A DNA stretch of 64,000 nucleotides, from the NCBI GenBank assembly GCA_039111635.1, contig JBCAQO010000010.1, forward strand, positions 868,001-932,000, given 5' to 3'. Positions 21,966 to 32,634 of the stretch are shown piece after piece. The notes beneath the pieces were generated by a model. It was not told the DNA's origin and ran no database searches. It saw only the letters and a list, made by a program, of their open reading frames with translations. How positions within the stretch are numbered: position 1 is the stretch's first letter; each line of letters opens with the position of its first letter. The DNA comes from Heterobasidion occidentale (taxonomy: Eukaryota > Basidiomycota > Agaricomycetes > Russulales > Bondarzewiaceae). Both the position numbers and the translations under genes were made by a program.

Positions 21966-23328
21966 GAGACAGATTCGTATATGGAGCCCAAATAGAACCG
22001 CAGATCTTTAATTCGATCGTCGATGAACGGCGAACTGGGAGTGTGGAGATCCATCTCCTGGATTTGAGTGGCATGTTCCATCGTTTCGAGTGTGCGTGTG
22101 CTCATGCTTTTCATATTGAGATGCTCAAGGCCCGTGCGTCGGCGCCTGCTCGCATTGAGGTGTTCAAACGGAACTGCGGAAGGAACGCTGCTAATGCCCT
22201 CCGACAATCACTTTTATGTGTCAAGGTACTATGCTGGGACCAGAGTTGAACAGGGTTTAGCCATTCTGGCTGCCTAGCTCCCACACACTCTCCAACTACT
22301 CTAAAATTACTGCACATACCTGACCAACTGTATCAATTTCCTTTGAACTATTTTTTTCGCAATTATCGAAGGTGAGGAAAAAGCGTCGGGCGGTGACCGA
22401 GGAGGGAGACTCGAAAAACGGCGTAGGGCCCAGAGTTGAACGATTCATCCGAGCCTTCAGTCACACTGAGTCACGCTTGCCGATTATAAGTCCGACGGCT
22501 TGCAGCTCAGCATCCCTGCAAGAGGTCCGTCACCGGAGAACGTCGGAGCTTCAAAAAAAGTCACCTCTCCGAGTCCAAAGTCACTCTGCCCACCCTCTTG
22601 TGCTGAGATTTTATTTTGAGCATAAACTCCCTACTGATCACTCTCGGACTTTTTTCACAAAACCCCTATTGACATAAATTAGCTATTCATTTCTTTACAT
22701 GAGGTTTAGAATACAAGATCGGCTGGATCTGGGCTCATTGTCGCAGCAGAGAGTCAAAATTGCATTTGATTTCTTTCTCCTGCTCCACGCGCTTGTTTCA
22801 GAGGTCTAATAAAATACATAGCTAATCTAGACATACATACAAACATACATGAATATTTACAGGGCTGCTCTTACAGTAGGGATGAAGTTAAATCGATTGT
22901 TCACAACTGGTCCACTGTTCAACTCTGGTCCCAGCATAGTAAGCGCGAGCGCAAGCTGAATTGGAGCTGTGCCATCAACGGAAAGGTTGAGTGATGTTTC
23001 GGAAAACAGTGACGGTAAAGACGTTTGACTGGCATATATGATCGTGCACATTTTGTAGGATTATGCGTATACGTACGCGCATGATGAATGAAGACAGAAA
23101 TACAGCCAACGTCAGACTTGCCTAGTGACAAAAGCAGACAGCTACTTCCAGCCCCTGCTCTGGGGAGTTCAGCGCAAGGCGCAAGGTGAGTCGCAACGTC
23201 TGCCTACATGCTAAAAAAGGATGGATATCGCTACTGAATTCACCCACTCTGGCGCTCAATTGAATTGACGCATCGTTGGCGAGGATCGGCGTCGAGATTA
23301 AATATTGATCAAACACCAGTGCGATCAT
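21966..23328 (-). pseudogene. Unidentified minus-strand gene split by a MITE and by the gap
   Basis: ATG 23328 opens MIALVFDQYLISTPILANDA and SIQLSARVG, ending at a GTGAAT donor. Further coding-looking pieces are TLRLTLRLALNSPEQGLE (about 23200-23150) and SQTSLPSLFSETSLNLSVDG followed by TAPIQLALAL (down to 22940). The MITE at 22229-22939 interrupts that exon. Beyond it the frame resumes as TLTHK, then after a possible 38-base intron IPFEHLNASRRRRTGLEHLN and DDRIKDLRFYLGSIYESV, which runs into the N gap. Removing the element with one TA restores the frame exactly, so the insertion hit an exon. No family is recognised, and the rest of the gene is lost in the gap. Confidence 0.4.
22229..22939. 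mobile_element. MITE with 25-bp perfect TIRs and TA target duplication
   Basis: The left end starts CTATGCTGGGACCAG... (22229-22253). The right end (22915-22939) is its exact reverse complement over 25 bases. TA flanks both sides (22227-22228 and 22940-22941). The 711-bp body has no transposase frame. Size, TIR and TA duplication suit a non-autonomous Tc1/mariner-type element. A sub-terminal echo, CCCAGAGTTGAAC at about 22430, repeats part of the TIR. Confidence 0.85.
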
Positions 23329-25259
23329 GTCAGAGCCAGGAAGCCCGCACGATCCTCGGCTCTCGGCACGCTTCGAAAGGATTGAACGTGCTCACCATTG
23401 AGAGAACGTGCACACTCTGTTTGTGCATCTTGCACTTGCCGCGACGTTCTCGCCCGGCATCGTGCTTTCCGACTGTGTGTACCAAACCCCGCTCATTCCC
23501 CATTGGCGACCTGTTCATTTGTGCTCACCTCAACTGTGCGGTTCCGGAGGTATTGGAACGTATCGGATGCGAATTGTGACCCGTGGTTCCATGAAGTACG
23601 AACAGGGCGGCAAATTGCACACTGCGCACCTGCTGCCCGCTTCATACCCACCTTCGTGACCCTGTTCTTGTCTTCGTGAGAAGTCCATGACAAGGGCTAG
23701 CCTTCATAGACTCCCAGATGAAAGCTCAGTACCAGTACCTAATAGTGCATGGCAAGGCTGTTAGTCATGCTATAGCGAGCGCCTAGAGGTGAATCGAGGG
23801 CGTCCTCAGAGGTCCTCAGGTCTAGGATTTTATGATAGCAGTGCATAGAATAGTAGCTGCCATTTCATCTTATCGCGCGCCTCCTTTTGCAAAGCACCAA
23901 GGGAATCAAGATGTCAGAACACACAGGAATAAAAAAAAAGGGGAAAGAGATTCCAGACTTCAAGCATCAGGCTTTAGGCCAGGCAGTCTTTGGATGAGTC
24001 CCAGTTAGGAACAAACAAACTGATTACTAGACGCTGGTGTCGTCAGTCTGATAGCAAGGGGGAGTCGGGGGGTGGGTGATTCAAGTGGTCGAGGACGGTC
24101 TCGAACGTTTCCCACGCGTCGATGCTCCCTTGCCGCTGACAAATATATGCTCATCCACAGCGTCCACCATGCTCGCACTGTATGAGCAATCTCAGACGTT
24201 GCGTCGGCGGGCAATCTCGTTTCTCGAGCACTGAACGCTTCTTAGAGGCAAGTTAAACCCACCTCTGGCATCATACGCATGCGTTGCGCGCCATTGTCCT
24301 TTTCGCCCACCGCTGTCCAGGCTCTTCGCATATTCCTCGCAGACGCCTCTCACCTTGTTGAAGCAAATCATCCTGTCGGGACAAAGGGAATGCTTCTGTG
24401 CTCTGACTTCTCCATGTTTGACTCGGACCGCGCCTAGCTCCCGTCCTGAAAGACGCCGATGACATCCTTTCCTTTTGTCCAACAAAAGAACAAGCACATT
24501 CTTGCGCACGGCCCTGGACCCCAATATAAGAACACCTTCTTATAGAACGTTCGAGAAGGTACTCAGGGTGATTGGCAAGGTGACGGGCCTCGGTGCGTGT
24601 AGGGTGTGTAGATGGGTCTTACTTGCGAACGTCTTCGTGAGTGTCTGTTCTAAATTCAGTTTTCCTTCAGATAGTGACATCCTTTTCTTGGTGTTGCGCT
24701 GTGGTGTTGGACAAGCCAGCACTGTGATGCACCACTTTGACATGTCAGCGCACCGCAACCTCCTCGTTTTCCTGTATGCATCCGTATGCGCCGCGGTGGT
24801 CTGGAGGACAGGATTACGGTCTTTGTGTCGATGCGGACGGTTTCCGACACGATGCAAGGTATGCCCGCGTAGATCAGTTGTAAGGGTGGTCCCGCTCAAA
24901 TGAGAACGGCTAACCACTTTCAAGTCATTCTGCGACGCCCGAGATCGTGAGGTCGTTTTCAAGTAGGTGAAAAGGCCCGACATGAAGCCGAAGACCTCGC
25001 AGAACCTCTGCATGAATCTCTTTTCTATGGTGTGACCGTCGCCTCGTTATATGCATTTCATGTTGTATTCATTCATGTCTGACATTCTTTGATTCCTTTC
25101 CGATCTGTCCATGGCTTCGCCGATCTGCATGCAACGTTGGTCTCGCTAAGTTCTGAATTCAGCGTGTTCTTCGAGGTCATATACTCCGTCGACGGATGCC
25201 TGAGTGCATATCCTCAGCCCCATCCTTTGCTTGTGTATCCATACAGACCGCCTCCAGCC
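23329..25259. other. Region without assignable gene
   Basis: Open frames up to 157 codons exist on both strands around 24475-25013 (one with a hydrophobic, Cys-rich stretch LLVFLYASVCAAVVW). None has a family motif or consistent splice structure. Possibly decayed coding DNA. The last part is the 5' flank of the NLR at 25260. Confidence 0.4.
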
Positions 25260-28200
25260 ATGTCTTTAATACCACCGTGAGTTTTTCTGAAGTCTCCATC
25301 CTGCATGCCTTCGAATTCTGACATTGTGACTCAAGTAATTCTCTTGACTTCCAAGTACCCTTTCTGTTCACGGTCTCAGGCATGTACTGCTTATTTTTGA
25401 TTTAGGGCTTTCCTCTCATGCTCAGCATCGTAACAGCTATTCGCGCCGTCGATCTGCCCAAAGTGCAAGGTCTCAATTGCACTCGGAACATCAATGGTAG
25501 ATTCTACTGTGCCATCACGATTGACGAAAAGCAGGAACGCACCGAAGTTGCTCGCCGAGGCAGTTCTCCAGAATGGGATAAATCATTTTCCTTGTGCGTC
25601 ATGTTCCCGTTCAGCTTTTCATCCACATTGTCGACTATAATATCCTACGTTTTGAAGCTATGCCCGCCCGTCTTCCACTTTGACGCTTGTCATCTATGCT
25701 CGCAGAAGGATACGCAAGGACCAGCATATCGGCGTCATCTCAGACACTATCTCAACGTTGTGTTCTTCGATACTCAATGGCGGCACTCAAGGTTCGCCGG
25801 TCGCCCAAAATTGACTGTATTCAACGCATTCACGCCTATCAGATTTTACCAGGTCCATTCCAGGAGAATCAAAGGCTCGAGTCAAGTTGCGGATCACAGT
25901 AGAAGGCAACAAAGAGATAACGATCGATGCACTTACAAGCATTGAGCGCGCGTCACCCGCAGTGAGAGCGCCTTCGAAAGCTGTCGGCACAGCGCTCGAA
26001 GGCGTGGCCTCTGCTGCCGAAGTTGTCCAGGGTCTTCCCGACGCGTCGAGATCCCTCTTTGGAAAGATGAAGATTTTCTGTGATCTGATGGACACGGCGA
26101 CGGAAGTACGCGTTGGATTTGCACGTCGCGATTTCAAGCAGGCTACTAATACCTATTTTGTGCCAGGTTCAACCCTATTCGAGAATGGCTTTGATGGTCA
26201 TCTCTGTGGTCCAAAAGGTTGTGTTTCCTTGTATCTTGGCGGCATTGTTCACGGCCTTGACGATGCATTATTTTCATGAAGATTTTTGAGAACTCAAGGG
26301 AGCACAATCAACAGGTTCAGAAGCTGGTCGCGACTATGGACTCTTTCTACAACATCGTGAGCGAATTGAAGGTCAAGCCCGAAAAGATCCATTCTCAGCA
26401 AGGCCTACTACGACGGATAGCTCAACAGACCACGGAATGTTGCTACTTTATCCGTGAATATGCCAATACGGAGGGTTTCGGTAAGCATCACCTCGCGTGA
26501 CAAAGATCATTCTGTTAATTCCCTTCTTCCCTGAACAGCGGAGCAGGCAGGGCGCTACCGAGTTTCTGCGACGGGTGCCCATATTGATAAATATTGCGCC
26601 GCATTCGCAGACCTGGAGAGGGAATTTCATGGTCGATTAGTCGGTCAAGCTGAGATTGCTGTCATGCGCACTTTGGAAGAAATGGAAAACTATCGTATGC
26701 GAAACGTATTTGTCGACTACCTGTGTCCGACTAACTTATCTGTCTAGCCACGGAAACCCATTTGGACGACATGCCGTACGCGAATGGTGCTGGTTTCGAT
26801 ATGTCTAAAAGATGTCACCCTGGAACTCGCACGAGCATTTTGGATGAAATTACAGATTGGATCAACGCAGAGCATGCTCCACGGGTCCTCCTACTCTCTG
26901 GTGCTGCGGGTTCGGGTAAATCGACCATTGCTCACACCATTGCTCACCGGTTCAAGAATGTGGGTCGTCTCGGAGCATCTTTCAGCTTCATACGTGGACA
27001 GACGGACCGTGGGCCTGACAAGCTCTTTGCAACGATCGCGCGGGATCTGGCTGACTTTGACCAGCATATACGACGCGCGGTGGGCGAGGTCGTTCATCGC
27101 GATAAGGATCCTCAGACCACGTCAAACGTTCGCACGCAGTTCGAACGTCTCATCCTAGAGCCAATCAAGACGCTCCTGTACACCGGCCCCATCGTCATAG
27201 CCATTGATGCTCTGGACGAAAGTGGTGATTCCACATCTCGCGAAGAGCTGCTTCAGGTACTAGTCGCCAGAGCTGAGGATCTTCCGGCCAATTTTCGCAT
27301 CCTCCTCACATCCCGCCCCGAGCCAGATATCGAGCGTTTGTTCCGGCACAATGATCGCGTTGTCGTCAAGAGAATGCGGAATCTTTCGCCATCATCAACC
27401 GAGGCCGACCTCAAATTATACATTCACGCACGTCTGAGTGATCCTGATCTCGATGACATCGATGACGAATGTATGCGCACGCTTGTTTCAAAATCAGAAG
27501 GTTTATTTCAGTGGGCATACGTTGCCTGCGGGTTCATCAAAGGCATGGGGATGCCAGGATCTACTTCTAAGGAACGATACGACCTCCTAGCGCAGGGCAC
27601 AACTGGCAAAGCCCGGCCGCTGGATCGTCTGTATAGGATGGTTCTGTCTCATTTTTTCCAAGCAGGAGGCTCTTTGGTCATGGACAGATTCAAGTTCGTC
27701 ATGGGACTTCTATTGGCGGCGTTTGAGCCCCTCTCCGCTGGGCTGCTGAACGAATTACTCCGCGCAGCGAGAGGCGGGAACCCTGGCTTTAAGGTGAAAA
27801 ACATCTTGGACTACATGGCCTTTTTGCTGAGCGGCGTCACCGGGGATGAGCCTGTCCGTCCTCTGCATGCCTCATTCCGTGACTTCTTGTTGGATCCTTC
27901 CCGCAGCGTCGAGTTCTGTGTCGACACGTCGCAAGGGCACCGAGATCTGATCCTGGCTTCGTTGTACATCATGAAGAACGAACTCTCATTCAACATCTGC
28001 GGCCTAGAATCCTCTTATGTGTTGAATCAAAACATCCCCAACCTTGCGGATCGTATCCAGAAGCATATACCGGCTCGTCTTTCGTACTCTTGCCGCTTCT
28101 GGGCAGAGCACTTGCGAGGCTTCCGCTTCGCCATTGGCCCGATACTCTCGAAGGACGTAGAAGTGATACTCACAAAAAAATTGCTGTTCTGGCTCGAAGT

Positions 28201-30860
28201 AATGAGCCTCCTCGGCACCATATCTCGATGCGCACAGGCATTGTCTTTTGTCGCAGATTGGAGCTCTGTAGGTATTCATCATTTCAACCATTGAGCAAGA
28301 TTCTAATAAATTCTCATGCCTAGGGCACGAATACAGGCCAAATTTCGCGGCTCGCAAGTGACGCTCAAGTATTCGTGGATACGTTCGCATTTCCAATGTC
28401 ACAATCCGCTCCGCACGTCTACTTGTCTGCCCTCCCATTTACCCCACCAACTTCTACTGTGTTCAGGTCATTTCATGGCGAATTCTCTCAAACGATATTC
28501 AGGGATTGGGCTGGGGCTACTGGTCATTGGCCGGTTGTCCAGGATATCATACATGCCACCGTCCCTGCCGTCGTCTCATCGCTCGTGTTCTCACCAGACG
28601 GCTCGCGCTTCGTGACAGGTTTGCAGGACAGAACGATCCGGTTATGGGATGCGAGAACTGGCGCAGCCGTGAGAGAGCCCCTCCAAGGACACAAGGCTCG
28701 GGTCCAGGCCGTTGCTTTCTCACCTGACGGCTCGCGCATCGTGTCAGGCTCGGTAGACAAGACGATCCGGATTTGGGATATGACAACTGGCGCCATCATG
28801 TGCGAGCCTCTTGAGGGACATACAGGTTGGGTGCAATGTGTTGCTTTCTCCCCTAACGGCTCGCTCATCGTATCAGGATCAATCGATACCACTATCAGGA
28901 TCTGGGATGCGGCCACAGGTGCCGCTTTGGGAGAGCCTCTCAAAGGTCATATAGATGATGTCCTATCCATTTCTTTCTCGCCAGATGGTTCACGCATAGT
29001 GTCAAGCTCAATTGATGCAACAATCCGGATATGGGATGTGGCATCAGGGGCGGCTCTGGGCAAGCCTCTCAAGGGACACACAAGTTGGATTCGGTCTGTT
29101 GTTTTTTCGCCGGATGGCTTGCGTATCGCATCAGGCTCGGACGACAAGACAATCAGGATATGGGATTCAGCGACAGGTGCTGCTGTGGGCCAGCCTTTTG
29201 AAGGCCACACAAATCATGTCCAGTGCATTGCTTTCTCTCCCGACGGGTCGCACGTCGTGTCAGGGTCAATTGATGCAACAATCCGGGTGTGGAATTCGGC
29301 GACGGGCATCGCTGTGGGCGAGCCTCTTGAAGGACAAGCGGATGAAATCCTGTCCATCGTTTTCTCGCCAGACGGTTCGCATATAGTATCAGGCTCAAAG
29401 CACGCGACGATCCGGATATGGGATGTGGCAGCGCAGATCGCTGCAGGCGAGCATCTTGAAGGGCACACAGATTGTGTTCACTCTGTTGCCTTTTCCTCTG
29501 ACAGCGCACACGTTGTGTCAAGCTCATCCGACAAGACGATCCGGCTGTGGGACGCGACAATGGGGAACGCTGTGGGCGAGCCGTTCAGGGGACACACTGG
29601 TCATGTTCAGTCCGTTGTTTTTTCACCGAATAGCTCGCGAATCGTGTCAGGCTCCCGCGACTCAACAATCCGAGTGTGGGATACTACAACAGGCACCGCT
29701 GTGGGCGAGCCCTTCGAAGCGGACACTCTTGGAGTGCAGTCCATTGCTTTCTCACCAGATGGCTCGCGCATCGTGGCAGGCTTGGACAACGGGACTCTCC
29801 GAGTTTGGGATACGGAAACAGGCGCAGCTGTGGGTGAGCCTTTCGTGGGACACGCAGGTTCGGTGCATTCCGTCGCTTTCTCGCCAGATAGTTCGTACAT
29901 CGTGTCAGGCTCGTCTGACAAGACGATCCGGATCTGGGATGCGACAACAGGTGCCTCTGTGGATGACCCCCTCGAAGGACATGTAGATCAGGTTCAGTCT
30001 GTTGCCTTCTCGCCAGACGGCTTATACATCGTTTCAGCCTCGCGAGACTGGACGATCCGGCTGTGGGATACTGCAACGGGTGCTGCTGCGGGCCAGCTTC
30101 TCGAAGGACACACATCCTCCGTCAATTCCGTCGCTTTCTCACCAGACGGCTCGCATATCGTATCAGGCTCATCAGACAAGACGATTCGGCTGTGGGACAC
30201 GGTAACAGGTGCTACTCTGGGTGAACCTTTCGAAGGACATACAGATAGTGTCATGTCCGTTGCATTCTCGCCAGATGGCTTGCGCATAGTCTCGGGCTCG
30301 CGCGACACGACCGTCAGGGTGTGGGATGCATCAATGAGTCTCTTTGTTGGCGAGGCTCCTTCTGGGCATGCCAAGGAGGATAAAGCATCTTCGGCCACCG
30401 AGAACGACGGCGGTGATCTGGTCACATTGGAGTCAATCACCAACACTGACCTTGGGAGAGTAGAATCGCTGGTTTCTGCTCCGCATCATGGTGAGTATAT
30501 GTCATGTGTTTCAGTGGATCCGTTCGACTGGAGTCTGATTTTTATTTTCACATAGTCCCGATTTTGTTCTCATCGCGATGCGAGCACGCATTGCCCCATG
30601 TGGACGACCTCTATGATGTACCCTCGACGCCGCTTCAAGGCCACTATCGTACATCCCAACACCTGACCAAGGATGGTTGGATAGTGGGTCCGGCATCGCA
30701 GCTCTTGTTCTGGGTGCCCAGTGCGTATCACGACAAGCTGTGGCCTGATGGAAGGCTGAGGCGAGCTATTGGAAGAGAATATTTACAGCTTGACCTCAGT
30801 CAATTCACTCATGGATCCTCTTGGACTGATTGTTATCGCCCTTCCGCAGTTCCTGCCTAG
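25260..30860 (+). CDS. NLR protein: C2 - helical region - NACHT - 14x WD40 - tail domain (NLR-1)
   Basis: A STAND-type receptor of about 1,600 residues, apparently intact. Exon 1 is only 17 bases (MSLIPP, phase 2), as in the two paralogues at 47757 and 57271. Exon 2 ends FLFTVS at a GC donor. A C2-like domain follows: AIRAVDLPKVQGLN, GRFYCAITIDEKQERTEVAR, SPEWDKSFSL, then IGVISDTISTL. A helical linker (IFENSREHNQQVQKLVATMD, QQTTECCYFIREYANTEGF) precedes NACHT, with Walker A LLSGAAGSGKST (about 26894-26930) and Walker B VIAIDALDESGD (about 27190-27225). The WD40 array spans 28573-30331. The last exon is the tail domain (DGWIVGPASQLLFWVPSAYH to the stop at 30860). Fungal NLRs of this type act in non-self recognition and regulated cell death, with WD40 repeats as sensor. 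The C2-like domain as membrane-targeting effector is inference. Confidence 0.9.
28573..30331 (+). repeat. WD40 array of NLR-1, 14 repeats
   Basis: Fourteen repeats of about 43 codons (129 bases), each built on VxSVAFSPDGxxIVSGSxDxT and IRxWDxxTGAAVGEPLxGH. Fourteen equals two seven-bladed propellers. Copies differ more from each other here than in the two minus-strand arrays. Confidence 0.9.
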
Positions 30861-32634
30861 TGTATTGCTATCTCTACGGCGTTGAACCACAACACCAGTC
30901 CTCAGCACTCTTCCCAATGCCTTACTAGTTTACATCACGCCAGCCCACTTACCTCGCACTGTTCGCACGTCAATAACTATAGGTACTGCTAATTATATAT
31001 GCGCGCTACTAGAACCTCGTGCCAAATCTGCTTTGCGACATTCTGTACATTCTGCAGATTGGTGGAGCTATTGTGCACACCTACTACCATGAGTGTCGAT
31101 CGCGAAGCGGAGTACAGCTCTTCACAGTTCACTACATGAGCGGCCCCGATGCTGCCAATCTTGCTCACCACAATAACATAAAGGCTGTCCAATCACATAC
31201 GTCCCGAAGCCATTGCAATTCTTGTGGAACTCATCCGACACGTTGTTGGTCTCCAGTATCGCTGCTCCGCTGTATGCCTGCGTCCGCGCCAGACAAAAAA
31301 CGCCGTGGTTGGAGGGGAGAATAAAAGGAGGGAAAACGATATAATGGAGGAACATAGGCACAGAAATATCCACATTATCCAATATAAACATGAATACGAA
31401 GTATATCCTTCGGGAGAGGCCACGCACGTCCGTGTGTTACAACGTCTAAGCAATTCAGAGTCCAGTCCAGACCAAGTGGTGGAACGAAATGGAGGACAAA
31501 GCAAAAAGCGACCAACAAGACGCGGCCGAGTTTAATGGAATTCTTCAAGGTGACTAGAACGTGATCTACACCAGCGGTGTGTTGTCATTGGGGAGCTGCT
31601 GCGAAGTGAGGTATTCGAGGAGAACGGAGTCGGAGCAACGACATGGGCGAAGATGGGCAAGGGCTTCGGCACACTTCGGCGCTGGACTAATATCTCTCAC
31701 GTTCCTCGCTGTTCCTTACCAGCACCACCGACACTTCCTCATTGTCACCACGATGCCCAGTCCCTCTTTCTCTCCACAGTGATTTACTTGCTTGCTGAAG
31801 GCAGTGCTTGGATATCCTGGCGCAGACTGCGTCCGCCGTTTCTCACTCAACCTGCTGGACCTGCTGCAACCACAACATTCGCGACAATCAAGCATCTGCA
31901 TCAGAATCTGTTTAGCTTGTTCCAACACTCAGAAAGTCGCTGATGGATCGACTTAAAGCTGGAGCCTAGAGAGTCTCTATTCCTGAGATTCAAGAGTGTC
32001 AGTCAGTCCGACGTCAATGAACTGCACGACAATGTTTCAGGTGAGTTCTATTGCCCGGAAGCGTAGGTTTGACCCCCTCGGGTGATAATCGCCTAAAGTG
32101 TGTCTGTGCTACCAGTCAGCCTCATCCGAAATGGCTACGATACTGCATGCTGTCCATAGCATCTTGCTAGGCAGGACTGGCGTGTTTCACATTCTAATTT
32201 AAACCTGTCAGGGCGACCCATGAGCTAGTCGCATGCCCTCTAATGTGCTGTCATCCGGAAATCATTCACACCTCTCTGTGCATCCAAATTTGATAGAAAA
32301 TGCCTACGTCTTTCATGACATCGTCTGACGCATACAAGGTGCAGACTACCAGACATCCTAGGTGTCGCGCGGCTCACTCGTCAATCCAAATGGACCTTGA
32401 GGCTCCCAGTTTACTCCGAAGTTCATCGTGGACTGGCCGATGTTTCACATCGCTGCAGGCTCACCTAGCCGCCAACCTTCTCTACGACCGAGGTAGGCGC
32501 ATTGCGAATCGCGAGCATAAGATTCTGTTCGAGCCTTCTAATGATCTTTGTGCTCAACCTCCATCTTCGACAGCTGTTAAGTCTCTCAACAGGTCCTTCC
32601 TCGCTTGAACGATCAAAGCCTCTTCAAGGTCAAC
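30861..32634. other. Intergenic region with exon-like scraps upstream of the kinase
   Basis: 30861-31600 holds nothing clear. At 31649-31690 a frame MGKGFGTLRRWTNISH starts. At about 31964-32040 an exon-like piece LEPRESLFLRFKSVSQSD ends at GTGAGT. Around 32385-32460 a frame GSQFTPKFIVDWPMFHIAAG is preceded by TGA where Trp might be expected. I cannot join these into one gene; they may be remains of an older gene or upstream exons of the kinase. Confidence 0.3.

Noticed and set aside
24475..25013. Open frames on both strands, possibly a membrane protein
   Set aside because: No consistent splice sites, start, or family motif; both strands are open, which suggests chance.
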